Assembly: GCA_947446575.1 (NCBI GenBank)
Contig: CANFHC010000009.1
Location: forward strand, 1-64,000
From: Bacteriovoracaceae bacterium
GTDB taxonomy: Bacteria; Bdellovibrionota; Bacteriovoracia; Bacteriovoracales; Bacteriovoracaceae
DNA length: 64,000 nucleotides
Direction: 5' to 3'
Shown here: one piece after another, positions 25,763 through 34,309 of the stretch
How the letters are laid out: every line of letters starts with the position of its first letter
Position numbering within the stretch: the stretch's first letter is position 1
Notes under the pieces: model-generated
The model's database searches: none
What the model was told of the DNA's origin: nothing
Seen by the model: the letters and a program-made list of their open reading frames with translations, nothing else
Position numbers and translations under genes: made by a program

Positions 25763-27736
25763 ATGAATGAAATTACAAACAAGATCACTGTTGAAGATGT
25801 TTTAGCTTTTATCGATTCTTCAAAAAATAATGAAGAATTACTTTTATTAAAATCCAAAGTAGACAATTTTTTCAACATCAATAGTAATGATAAAAAGAAA
25901 AGTAGTATTGAAAAGTTAATTGATAGTGTTCCCTTCATGATTGGTCAATGGGATAAACATTTATTTAATATTCACGCCAATAAAACCTATATTGAATATT
26001 TTGGGAAGTCAGCAGAGATCATAAAAGGAATGCATATAAAAGAAGTGCTTGGTGAATCATTGTTTATTGCCAATTTACCATATATCGAAAAAGTGTTAAA
26101 AGGAGAGTTTGTTTCTTTTGAGCGCGAGATAACTCTAGCAGATGGTGAGATTCGACATACCTTAGCTAGTTATATTCCGCATATTATTGATGGTTCTATT
26201 GAAGGCTTTATCGCAACTGTGTCTGATGTCACTGAAATAAAAATTTTAAGTAAATCCTTAATTGAACAAAAACAATTTTTTTCAGAAATTTTAAATTCAA
26301 TGCACGAGGCTTTTGTCATCCAAGATAAAGATGCAAATATAATATTTTACAATAGTCCAGCAGCAAAAATTTTAGGAATGTCTAACGATCAAATCTTAGG
26401 AAAAACTTCATTAGATCCAGGTTGGCAAGCCATTCGAGCTGATGGTTCAAGTTTTCCTAGAGACGAACATCCGGCAATGTATACTATTCGAACCGGTCTA
26501 GCTCAAACGAATGTTACAATGGGTATTAGAACAACAGGAAAAGAAACACATTGGATCAATGTGAACTCAGTTCCATTTTTGGGAAGCTTTGGAAATCAAA
26601 AAGCTTGTGTCTTGGTCACGTTTGATTATGTCACTGTCCAATATCAAAAAAGTAAGTTAATAGCTGGAGTCATTGAAAACTCGCCTGATATGATTTATCA
26701 ATTCAAACTTACTAAAAATGGAGAAATGTCTTTTCCATTTTCTAGTCCCAAGGTTTTTGAAATTTGTGATTTAACTCCTGAAGAATTTGAAAGTGATACT
26801 TCAATTCTATTGAAATTGGTAATTGAGGAAGATCGGGCCAACTTATTCAATCTTATTGCAAAGAGTGCTGAAAAGATCTCATTGTTTGAATGGAAAGGAA
26901 GACTTAGAACTAACAAAGGAGTCACTAAGTGGGTATATGCCAAAAGTCATCCTCGCAAGGATCATGATGGGAGTATAACTTGGGATGGGATTTTAACAGA
27001 TATTACCAGCGAAGTGAATTTACAAGATCAGCTGGTACTAGAAAGGGCCCGCGCAGTTCATACTGCCAAACTTGCTTCTCTCGGAGAACTATCAGCAAGT
27101 GTTGCTCATGAAATAAATAATCCTCTGGCAATAATTGTTGGATTAAGCAGCCAATTAAAGAAACATATTAGTGATCCTCAAAAATTTGATCATAAGGTTT
27201 CTGAAATTAGTAAATCGGTTGATCGTATTGCAAAAATCGTTAACGGGCTTAAACGATTTTCTCGTTATGATGAAAAAGTGCCAAAGGGCAGTTTTGATAT
27301 TCAATCTATCATTAGTAATTCAACGACCTATTTTGATATTAAGACTCGGCAAGACTATATCAATTTAAAATTTGACATTCAGTCAAATGCAACTATTTTT
27401 TGTGATCCATTAGAAATAGAGCAAGTTATTTTAAATTTAGTCAACAACGCTATTGATGCAGTCAAAAATTTAAAAGATAGATGGGTCAATGTATTAGTCA
27501 TTGAAGACAATGGTGAACTCATTTTGAGAGTTATAGACGCTGGAGCCGGAATCGAAGCGACCATCGTTGAAAAAATATTTGAGCCGTTTATTACGACTAA
27601 AGAATTAGGAAGAGGAACAGGATTAGGTTTAAGTATTTCCAGAGGAATTATTGAAGCTCATGGGGGATCTCTCCGGCTTGTGAAAGAGCACCCCAATACT
27701 TGTTTTGAGCTTCGATTACCTTTAGAACTTAAATGA
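25763..27736 (+). CDS. Cytosolic multi-PAS sensor histidine kinase
   Basis: A 657-residue soluble sensor kinase without membrane segments. After a short N-terminal helical region come three PAS domains (about 55-160, 175-285 and 300-425), then a HisKA dimerisation domain with His449 in SVAHEINNPLAII, and a HATPase domain with the N box (NLVNNAIDAV), G1 (VIDAGAGIE), F box (FEPFITTKELG) and G2 (GRGTGLGLSISRGII). It would sense an internal cue and phosphorylate a response regulator, but none is encoded nearby, so it is an orphan. No Shine-Dalgarno; TATGAT (25751-25756) ends 6 nt before the ATG, so the mRNA may be leaderless. Convergent, with no gap, to the next gene. Confidence 0.9.
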   Translation: MNEITNKITVEDVLAFIDSSKNNEELLLLKSKVDNFFNINSNDKKKSSIEKLIDSVPFMIGQWDKHLFNIHANKTYIEYFGKSAEIIKGMHIKEVLGESLFIANLPYIEKVLKGEFVSFEREITLADGEIRHTLASYIPHIIDGSIEGFIATVSDVTEIKILSKSLIEQKQFFSEILNSMHEAFVIQDKDANIIFYNSPAAKILGMSNDQILGKTSLDPGWQAIRADGSSFPRDEHPAMYTIRTGLAQTNVTMGIRTTGKETHWINVNSVPFLGSFGNQKACVLVTFDYVTVQYQKSKLIAGVIENSPDMIYQFKLTKNGEMSFPFSSPKVFEICDLTPEEFESDTSILLKLVIEEDRANLFNLIAKSAEKISLFEWKGRLRTNKGVTKWVYAKSHPRKDHDGSITWDGILTDITSEVNLQDQLVLERARAVHTAKLASLGELSASVAHEINNPLAIIVGLSSQLKKHISDPQKFDHKVSEISKSVDRIAKIVNGLKRFSRYDEKVPKGSFDIQSIISNSTTYFDIKTRQDYINLKFDIQSNATIFCDPLEIEQVILNLVNNAIDAVKNLKDRWVNVLVIEDNGELILRVIDAGAGIEATIVEKIFEPFITTKELGRGTGLGLSISRGIIEAHGGSLRLVKEHPNTCFELRLPLELK

Positions 27737-28753
27737 TTATTTTAAAACTTCTACGTTCACATCATCCAAAGAATGAATAATGATTTGAGGATTGGCTTGA
27801 CCAGCGTCAACCATATTGCTAATTCCTTTAGCAGTGACAACTAATTTACGATTAACTAATTTATTGCGGTTATTTTCCGCAACAGCAGCATTATCCATCC
27901 AAACTTTTTCTAATTTTTCTCTTACTTGTTTAAAGAGTATTGGGTCTTCTAAATTCGTAATTGTGTACTGGATTGTTGTTCCTTCAGCGTCTTCAACTAA
28001 CAAAGCATAGATGTTCGTATTAATTTGAGGGCTCTTTGGAAACATAATTAGGTTTCCTGTTTTTGTTATTGGTGATCCATGACTTTTAACTAACGATTCA
28101 ATTAATTCTACAGGCGTTGTTCCTGCTGGAAGGGTTGCAGCTCGAACTAGGGACAAGTGTACAGGAGCTTCAGGCTCTGTTCTCACTGCATAGTGTAGGC
28201 GAACTAAGTCTCCACGATAAAGTTGTTTTACTAGCGCTTGTGTAGAAGGTTCGACAACATAAATAGGAACAATGCGATCTATATATTCTGTAACTAACAT
28301 TTTTCCATCCATGCCAACAGCATGGACTCTGCCAATAAATTCTTTTTTAGCTTTTAAGTCCTCTATATTTCCTTTGTACAGGTATGGCATATGATCAAGA
28401 GTTGAAGCGTAATCTTTAACTAATTCTAGTGAAGTAATATTGATGTGTTTAATAGGAGAGCGATTTTCAACAAAATTACCTTTCACTAGATAGAATTGAT
28501 GTCTTTTAAGGGTTGGTAGAGAATTCAATATTTCAGTGCTTTCTGAAGTTAGCGGCAATTGAACATTGTCGAAGAAATTATCAGGATTCCTGTAGGTAAT
28601 GACAAAGAGGTGAGCATCAGCACTTGAGCCATGAATTTCTCCAGAAAGACCTGTCGTTTTTAACTTTAGTTCAAGCTCTTGCATATTAATTTCAGCATTG
28701 GCCATAAGCGAAAAAAGAGTGAGAATGACGATGATAATAGATTGAATTTTCAC
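27737..28753 (-). CDS. Exported protein of unknown function
   Basis: Unrecognised 338-residue protein with a signal peptide (about 1-20, SLMANAEI). The body contains two similar beta-rich stretches, one ending RHQFYLVKGNFVENRSP and one with EFIGRVHAVGMDGKML, each resembling an OB-fold strand pattern, but this is only an impression. The C-terminus is also beta-rich (NKLVNRKLVVTAKG). No Cys and no membrane helix after the signal peptide. The start is GTG (28753), supported by AAGGA 7 nt upstream. It is probably transcribed alone. Confidence 0.7.
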   Translation of the reverse strand: MKIQSIIIVILTLFSLMANAEINMQELELKLKTTGLSGEIHGSSADAHLFVITYRNPDNFFDNVQLPLTSESTEILNSLPTLKRHQFYLVKGNFVENRSPIKHINITSLELVKDYASTLDHMPYLYKGNIEDLKAKKEFIGRVHAVGMDGKMLVTEYIDRIVPIYVVEPSTQALVKQLYRGDLVRLHYAVRTEPEAPVHLSLVRAATLPAGTTPVELIESLVKSHGSPITKTGNLIMFPKSPQINTNIYALLVEDAEGTTIQYTITNLEDPILFKQVREKLEKVWMDNAAVAENNRNKLVNRKLVVTAKGISNMVDAGQANPQIIIHSLDDVNVEVLK

Positions 28754-28952
28754 AGGGCAATCCTTTTGTTGTTGAGGTGTAGTATCATACTCACGCTATT
28801 GATAATTGCTCAATATGCGATGCTTAAGAAGTAATAAAGCTATAATTCTTTACTGCGGGTTTGCTAAAATCAAAGGGTATGAAAAATTTAATAGCATAAT
28901 AAATGAAATGAAATGAAAAAAAAATTAATTAATTATCGAAACTCTTAAAGCC

Positions 28953-29120
28953 TTATAATCTTGAGCCTGCATTGTAAGTTATAATTTTTTTGAAATCAGC
29001 TCTGACTCTCGTCCTTTTTGCTAAGTCTTCATTGGCAATATCCAAATTGCAAATGTCGTCGAAAACTTCATCTGAAAGGAGTGTGAAGTGAGTTTCGGTG
29101 TAATTGTTTTTACAATGATT
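28953..29120 (-). pseudogene. Possible gene remnant without a start codon
   Basis: The 385-nt stretch 28754-29138 holds no complete gene. Within it, 28953-29120 on the minus strand is open for 55 codons and looks like real protein (FTLLSDEVFDDICNLDI, then LAKRTRVRADFKK, ending NAGSRL). An ATG lies just upstream but is separated by an in-frame TAA (29121-29123), so no product can be made as read. I cannot name the parent. The rest of the stretch shows nothing I can identify apart from the GTG gene's ribosome binding site at its left edge. Confidence 0.35.
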
Positions 29121-29138
29121 TTATAGCATTTATTTTTA

Positions 29139-30095
29139 TCAAGATTGATTAAAATTGTCTATAAACGTTCGGGCAAGAGCATTGGCACTTCTCATGGCAC
29201 CCAAAAGACTTGCTCCACCAAAGGCATCACCGATAATAAAGAGATTAGGTGTTAGTTCTAAAAACAATTCGTTATAAGTTGAGATAGGTCTGCAGTAACG
29301 CCACTTTTTCAATTCAGAGCCTGAAATTTTGGCAGCAGGAAATTTTTTCTGAAGTTCTGATAAAATTAATTCTAATATTATCTCATCAGATTCTTCAAAA
29401 TATTTTTCAGAAAAATTTTCAGACATTGTAATAGTGATTGCAGGTAGAGGACTTATTCCTTTTTGCTTTTGGTCACTCAATGAAAAAAAATCTTCCATTG
29501 GAAATTCTTCATATCCATTTTTATTTATTAAAATGTCTGCTTCTAATGTAACTAAAGCTATAAGCGCTTTTGAGTAATGAATGTTTTTTAGCTTTAATCC
29601 TTCCTCACTTTCAAGAAGCGAATTCAAGGCTGAACGCTCAAGAAGTTGAACGACCTGGGGAAGAGGAGCTGAGACAATTAATTTTCGGCAGGTCCAAACT
29701 TCACCTTTTTCGGAAAGAATTTTCCAATATGCATTTTCATATTTTATTGTATGGATCAAACTTTCTAATTGAACTTCTAAATGTGCTGCAATTGATTTCG
29801 TAAGCGCAGTCATTCCTATATTTGCACACCAATGCTCAACTTCATTATCAACAAACCATTGATGAGTGATTTTTTCAGCATCCCAAAGTTGATGGTAATC
29901 TTGACTATCGCTTTTTAGACGATAAAATTGAGCACCGTGATCAAATCGCGTATTAAGTGTCCTACGAGTGGCCACTCGACCACCAATTCCACGAGATTTT
30001 TCTAGAGTGAGAACACTGCCTAGTTTTGATTTAAAAATTTTATCTGCCAACACAAGACCGCTTAGGCCTGCGCCAATAATGATGTAATCTTTCAT
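29139..30095 (-). CDS. Renalase-like FAD/NAD(P) oxidoreductase
   Basis: A 318-residue flavoprotein. The N-terminus is a Rossmann dinucleotide fold (YIIIGAGLSGLVLAD), followed by the flavin-contacting GGRVATRR and RFDHGAQFY blocks that mark the renalase-like branch of the amine oxidase superfamily, and a C-terminal FAD block (LFIIGDAFGGASLLGAMRS). Renalases oxidise misreduced forms of NAD(P)H; whether this one does is not shown. No signal peptide. Start: ATG 30095, which places the first beta strand at residue 3 as in homologues; a TTG at 30140 would add 15 unlike residues. A -10 box ends 7 nt before this ATG. Confidence 0.8.
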   Translation of the reverse strand: MKDYIIIGAGLSGLVLADKIFKSKLGSVLTLEKSRGIGGRVATRRTLNTRFDHGAQFYRLKSDSQDYHQLWDAEKITHQWFVDNEVEHWCANIGMTALTKSIAAHLEVQLESLIHTIKYENAYWKILSEKGEVWTCRKLIVSAPLPQVVQLLERSALNSLLESEEGLKLKNIHYSKALIALVTLEADILINKNGYEEFPMEDFFSLSDQKQKGISPLPAITITMSENFSEKYFEESDEIILELILSELQKKFPAAKISGSELKKWRYCRPISTYNELFLELTPNLFIIGDAFGGASLLGAMRSANALARTFIDNFNQS

Positions 30096-30102
30096 ATCAA
30101 AA

Positions 30103-30131
30103 ATAATAAGGGTATTTTTTGTTATTGAAAA
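30103..30131 (-). promoter_or_regulatory. Promoter of the renalase-like gene, leaderless
   Basis: On the minus strand TTTTCA (30131-30126) precedes TATTAT (30108-30103) by 17 nt, matching 4/6 and 5/6 of consensus. The -10 box ends 7 nt before the ATG at 30095. No Shine-Dalgarno is present. Confidence 0.5.
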
Positions 30132-30175
30132 GTATTGCAATCAATATTCTTTGAAATTGTATAAAAAAATAATTT

Positions 30176-31555
30176 TTAATGAATTGGAAGTTCAACGACG
30201 AAGCAAGTATTAACAGAAGCTTTTTCATAATAAAAGAGTCCATTATGATTATCAATTATATTTTTTGAAATACTTAACCCTATACCAGTTCCTTTTCCAA
30301 CCTGCTTCGTGGTGAAAAATGGTTCCATTATTTTATCGATTAAATTATCTGGTATGCCTTTTCCACAGTCCGTAAATTTAATTAATAATCTATCTTTATT
30401 AACACTGACATTTATGATTACCCATTTATCTTCCATGTGTTCAATTGCATCAAAAGAATTGCTTAAGAGGTTTAAGAAAACTTGAGAGAGTTGAGTCGCA
30501 CTACAGTGAACCAAAACATTTTTTTCAGTTTGAATTATCAATTTAAGGTCAATTTTATTAAAAACAAAACGCTCTGAGCAAAGTGTAAGACTGTCTTCTA
30601 AAATTTTATTAATCTCTACATCTTCAAATGGATCATCTTCAGCATTCCTAGAAAATGTTTTTAAAGCACTTATTATTTTTGCTATTCGTTTAGCTGTGTT
30701 TTGAATTCTAACGATGCTTTTTTCAACAATCTCTTTATCTTTAAATTCTAAAGGTAACGACTGTGTCATACTAGAAGTGGTACCTAGAATAATAGTAAGG
30801 GGATTATTAATTTCATGAGCAATACTTGCAGCCATTTCACCAAGAGCAGCCATTTTATTACTATGGATATTTTGTAACCTTAACTCTTCTAATCTTTTTG
30901 TATTTTCATTTAGCCTAGACGTCATTAAATTAAATGCTGAAGCAATAATTCCAAATTCGTCATCTGTGATGTAGCTAAATTTAAAATCTGTTTCACCTGT
31001 CGCATATTTTTGCATTCCATCTATAATATAGTTTGATCTTTTATTTACATACCGCCCAAGGATGTAAGCTAAAATTGAAGCGAAAATAAGTTCAAGTAAA
31101 CAAATCATTGAAAGAGTGGAGTATATATTTTTTTTATTCGCACTTATACTATCAAGCGACATTGAATAGACAATTGCTCCTAAGTTAATTCCGCTAGAAG
31201 TTACATTCTTAGTAATAGTTAATTTATTTTTTGGACGAGCTTTATTCGATTTCTCGCTTATGATTAACTGATTACTTAAAAAGATATTGAATTCAGTGAT
31301 ATCAGGTAAGTTTATGGCGTGCATACCCACGGATCTAAGTGTTGCAAGGTCTCTTGAAATAAGTGCAGTTTTTATAGAGGATTCAAATTGAGAGCTAAAA
31401 GCAGCGACTCTTTTGTCTAATTGATCTTGAAGAGTGTAGTTAAAAAAGTAGAAACCAACAGTAACGATTGAAGCCAAAAAAATTATTTGGCATATACTTA
31501 AAATAATTATGATTTTTTTACCTAGAGTATTTTTAGAGAGTGTATTCATCAGCAT
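30176..31555 (-). CDS. Membrane sensor histidine kinase paired with a PhnD-like protein
   Basis: A 459-residue sensor kinase: membrane helix (about 15-38), periplasmic sensor region (about 40-145), second helix (about 148-170), HAMP-like linker (about 170-222), HisKA domain with His247 in SIAHEINNPLTII, and a HATPase domain with NLLSNSFDAI, FTDCGKGIPD, EPFFTTKQVGKG and GIGLSISKNII. It starts 3 nt after the stop of the PhnD-like binding-protein gene, so the two are co-translated; the binding protein is probably its ligand-sensing partner. No response regulator is adjacent. The start is ATG 31555 or the ATG two codons later. Confidence 0.9.
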   Translation of the reverse strand: MLMNTLSKNTLGKKIIIILSICQIIFLASIVTVGFYFFNYTLQDQLDKRVAAFSSQFESSIKTALISRDLATLRSVGMHAINLPDITEFNIFLSNQLIISEKSNKARPKNKLTITKNVTSSGINLGAIVYSMSLDSISANKKNIYSTLSMICLLELIFASILAYILGRYVNKRSNYIIDGMQKYATGETDFKFSYITDDEFGIIASAFNLMTSRLNENTKRLEELRLQNIHSNKMAALGEMAASIAHEINNPLTIILGTTSSMTQSLPLEFKDKEIVEKSIVRIQNTAKRIAKIISALKTFSRNAEDDPFEDVEINKILEDSLTLCSERFVFNKIDLKLIIQTEKNVLVHCSATQLSQVFLNLLSNSFDAIEHMEDKWVIINVSVNKDRLLIKFTDCGKGIPDNLIDKIMEPFFTTKQVGKGTGIGLSISKNIIDNHNGLFYYEKASVNTCFVVELPIH

Positions 31556-31558
31556 CTT

Positions 31559-32356
31559 TTAATTCGTAATTTCGATAATTTTTCTAACGTCATCCCAATC
31601 CGAGTTTTTTGCTTGAATTAAATATTTTAATTCAAGATTATCTAGCATTTGTTTGCCTTCAACTGAATTTTTTAAGTTTGTGAGTGTTTTAAGGAATAGA
31701 TTTTTAATTTCAGTATTAACTCTTTTATGAATGGCTATTGGATGAGGAGTCACTCCTTGGGTTGTTGCCAAAACTCTCAATTGGTTTTTATCGGCATCTG
31801 AGAGGGCGTCTAAGGTACGATTGACTCCTCCACCGGCCGCTGTAAGTCCCGAAATAACATTTAAGTAAACTGATTCATGGGATTTTACATAAAGGGGATC
31901 AAATGACACTTTTTTTGAATTTAATAATTTTGTCACAAGAATGCTTGCTGCAAATGCAGTAGGGCCAGGAAATGCAATTTGCTTTTTATTTAAATCTTCA
32001 AGTGTTTTAATAGGAGAATCCTTTTTGACGACTAGGACTCCTACGAGTTTGCGGTCTTCTTCACGAACAAGAGCATTGTATCCGATTGATTGGTTTTCAA
32101 CGAAGTGAAAGGGATTCAAATAGACGAGGTCGTATTCACCTTTTTTAATGTTGAGTTCAAATTGAGTAATATCAGAAGCCGTTTGAAATTCGATTTTGCA
32201 ACTGCAATCTTGAGACATTTTTTTTATGAGAGGCGCCCATTTCTCTAAAAGTATGGTTGCCGATTGTTGAGGAACAATTCCGAATTTATAAGTAACTTGT
32301 TCTGTGGCATAAGAATTTAAATGAAATAGAAGAAGAAATAGAAATATTGTCTTCAT
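31559..32356 (-). CDS. PhnD-like periplasmic binding protein
   Basis: A 265-residue substrate-binding protein of the phosphonate/phosphate/phosphite (PhnD) type, exported by a signal peptide (about 1-17, LNSYATEQ). Typical blocks are GEYDLVYLNPFHFVE, VLVVKKDSPIKTLEDLNKKQIAFPGP and the HESVYLNVISGLTAAGGGVNRT region. It would bind a small oxyanion or another ligand in the periplasm. No permease or ATPase gene accompanies it; instead a sensor histidine kinase follows 3 nt downstream, so it probably serves in sensing rather than import. A GGGA about 8 nt before the ATG is the only ribosome-binding candidate. Confidence 0.85.
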   Translation of the reverse strand: MKTIFLFLLLFHLNSYATEQVTYKFGIVPQQSATILLEKWAPLIKKMSQDCSCKIEFQTASDITQFELNIKKGEYDLVYLNPFHFVENQSIGYNALVREEDRKLVGVLVVKKDSPIKTLEDLNKKQIAFPGPTAFAASILVTKLLNSKKVSFDPLYVKSHESVYLNVISGLTAAGGGVNRTLDALSDADKNQLRVLATTQGVTPHPIAIHKRVNTEIKNLFLKTLTNLKNSVEGKQMLDNLELKYLIQAKNSDWDDVRKIIEITN

Positions 32357-32435
32357 TAATAAGATCCCATGTTTTGTATACTAAAGGAATTTTAGCATCT
32401 TCTAGGAAAATCTCAACGAGGATTATTTGGTCTGC

Positions 32436-33236
32436 TTAAATGGCCGCGCCGACTTCAACTTGAGCCATGTAGTTTTTTGGAGCAACTAAGTAAGGAACAC
32501 TCATGCAACAAGTTGATCCTAGTAAAAATAGACCGATTTCGTCGCCCATTTTAATTTGATTGCCAATGCTAATATTCTTGTGAAGTTCTATATTTCCAAC
32601 TCCCATTCCGGCCACAAAGCAAAGATGCCAAACAAGTTGATTTGAGTCTTTTAGTTTGATAATCACTCTTTCATTTAAAAATGAAGGGAAGGAGACTTGA
32701 TTCTTCTGGTAAAACCATGGTCTCAAAAAGAGAAGTTTCCCAGAAATAGCTTCGATATCCAAAACTTCTGCATCAACTGGAGAATGAAAGCGGTGATAGT
32801 TGTGATTGTGCAGGAATATATTAAAAAAACTTGATTCTGCTAAAATGTCTTGATGGAATTTACCGAATATTTTTGTAGCTTTAATTAAATTGCCTTTAAT
32901 GTTTACTAAATTAAGGTCGCTAAATTTTCCCGACTCACAAACATAACCTTCACAGGGCCATGACATTGAACCATTGGTCTTTAGTGGAATGGCAAGTTTT
33001 CTAGTAAAGAAATCTTGAAATGATTGAAAATCATTTTTACCAGAAGCTGGTTTATATTTTTGTAATAGATTTTGGGAAATGGAGTAACGTTTACAAAAAA
33101 ATGGAATTGCAAAACGTGATATTTTTGAATTATAAATCCTGGCTAAAAAATGGCAAAGTTTCTTTTGAGAAGAATCTGATAAATTTTCCCAAAATAATTG
33201 CGAAGTAATGATGTTGGCTTTAGTAATAAAGTACAT
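32436..33236 (-). CDS. psd: Phosphatidylserine decarboxylase
   Basis: Converts phosphatidylserine to phosphatidylethanolamine at the inner membrane. About 266 residues. The pyruvoyl-forming site is LLGSTCCM near the C-terminus (cleavage before Ser), and the conserved histidine block is NYHRFHSPVDAEV. In the region where the family has Pro-x-Asp-Gly, this protein has P-C-E-G, so the triad Asp is apparently Glu. The start is placed at ATG 33236, which has TAGGAA just upstream; a TTG at 33314 would add 26 hydrophobic residues. No neighbouring pssA is visible. Confidence 0.85.
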   Translation of the reverse strand: MYFITKANIITSQLFWENLSDSSQKKLCHFLARIYNSKISRFAIPFFCKRYSISQNLLQKYKPASGKNDFQSFQDFFTRKLAIPLKTNGSMSWPCEGYVCESGKFSDLNLVNIKGNLIKATKIFGKFHQDILAESSFFNIFLHNHNYHRFHSPVDAEVLDIEAISGKLLFLRPWFYQKNQVSFPSFLNERVIIKLKDSNQLVWHLCFVAGMGVGNIELHKNISIGNQIKMGDEIGLFLLGSTCCMSVPYLVAPKNYMAQVEVGAAI

Positions 33237-33404
33237 TGTTCCTAACTTAAAAAAATAGGATTTATAATCAAATAGTGTGTCACATATGCTAAATGAGTAA
33301 AAATTTATTCTCAACTCAGATGATTACAAAATCGTTACATGAAAAAAATCATCTTATTTTAAACCTCAAATATATTTAATTTCGATCAGACAAAAAAGAT
33401 TTAT

Positions 33405-33848
33405 TCAATGTTTTTTTTCTTTACGACTAAATAGAAATTTAATTGTGGCCCACCATTCATTCCACAGTCCATCGTTGTCATAAACTTTATCTACAACAAC
33501 TGTGTCGGCAAATATATCGTGTAGTGTTTGATGTTTTTTTGTAAAGAGCGCCATGAGAAAACCAATGCCTAAAGTAAGTCCGGAAACCCAAGAAGAGACG
33601 TAACGAATGTATGCGTCTTTTAATGTAAGTTGTCTTCCGTCTGATCTCTCAACAGAAATTTCAGCTAAGTATTTCCCTGGTGTCGCACGCACACGAGAGG
33701 CTTCAAATATTGGTTTGTAAAAAAAATGAAAAAAAAGTGAGACAGGCAAAAAGAAAATGACTCGCGCTAAAAGTACACTTATTGCACTTATAACGATGGT
33801 ATCAATAATGGCTGCAACTGCTCTTCTCCAAAAACTAGAGTATGTCAT
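33405..33848 (-). CDS. RDD-family membrane protein
   Basis: A 147-residue integral membrane protein with the RDD domain: an N-terminal WRRAVAAIIDT (Arg-Arg...Asp), a membrane helix, then a second and third helix with the RATPGKYLAEISVERSDG block (Gly-Lys) between. RDD proteins are poorly understood; some act as Na+/H+ antiporters or sit with secretion or stress genes. The start at 33848 is set by a strong AGAGGAG 6 nt upstream. It follows the DMT-type transporter after 11 nt, so it belongs to the same transcript as the RlmI-like gene. Confidence 0.85.
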   Translation of the reverse strand: MTYSSFWRRAVAAIIDTIVISAISVLLARVIFFLPVSLFFHFFYKPIFEASRVRATPGKYLAEISVERSDGRQLTLKDAYIRYVSSWVSGLTLGIGFLMALFTKKHQTLHDIFADTVVVDKVYDNDGLWNEWWATIKFLFSRKEKKH

Positions 33849-33859
33849 ATTATCTCCTC

Positions 33860-34309
33860 TTATTTGCCTAACGTAATAAATGTCACACTTAAAAAAGCAA
33901 AAAGTATTCCGATCACCTTCATGAGATTGAGAGTAATATCTTCTACAACTAAATCCCATATTACACTGGTGATCATTTGAGCGGCTATAAGGCCTACAGT
34001 AACTTTAACAGCGCCAAGTTTTGCAATTGCATAGGGTATACCAGCAATAATTATAAATCCAAAGATTGGAGGAAAAACAAACCACCATTTATATGTTAAT
34101 AGAGGAGCTTTTACTTGAAAAAATTCCGGAAAGTATTGTGAATAAGCTTTTACAAAAAAATAAAAAAAGAGACAAATAATCACTGAGCCAACGTTTGTTA
34201 AAAGTGCAGCTTGCGAGACACCTACATAGTTTGAAACAAGTCTATTGGTAGTCCCTTGAAGAATGCCAAAACAACCAATGAGTAATGGCAAACACATAGT
34301 CCAGTTCAT
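33860..34309 (-). CDS. DMT-type small membrane transporter (DUF606/YdcZ-like)
   Basis: A 149-residue inner-membrane protein with five hydrophobic helices and the DMT (EamA-like, DUF606) pattern: GCFGILQGTTNRLVSNYVG at the N-terminus and GLIAAQMITSVIWDLVV in the fourth helix. Single-domain members of this family usually dimerise and export small metabolites; no substrate can be assigned. Its ATG overlaps the stop of the RlmI-like methyltransferase gene as ATGA (34306-34309), so it is translated in coupling with it, and AGGGA lies 5 nt upstream. Confidence 0.8.
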   Translation of the reverse strand: MNWTMCLPLLIGCFGILQGTTNRLVSNYVGVSQAALLTNVGSVIICLFFYFFVKAYSQYFPEFFQVKAPLLTYKWWFVFPPIFGFIIIAGIPYAIAKLGAVKVTVGLIAAQMITSVIWDLVVEDITLNLMKVIGILFAFLSVTFITLGK

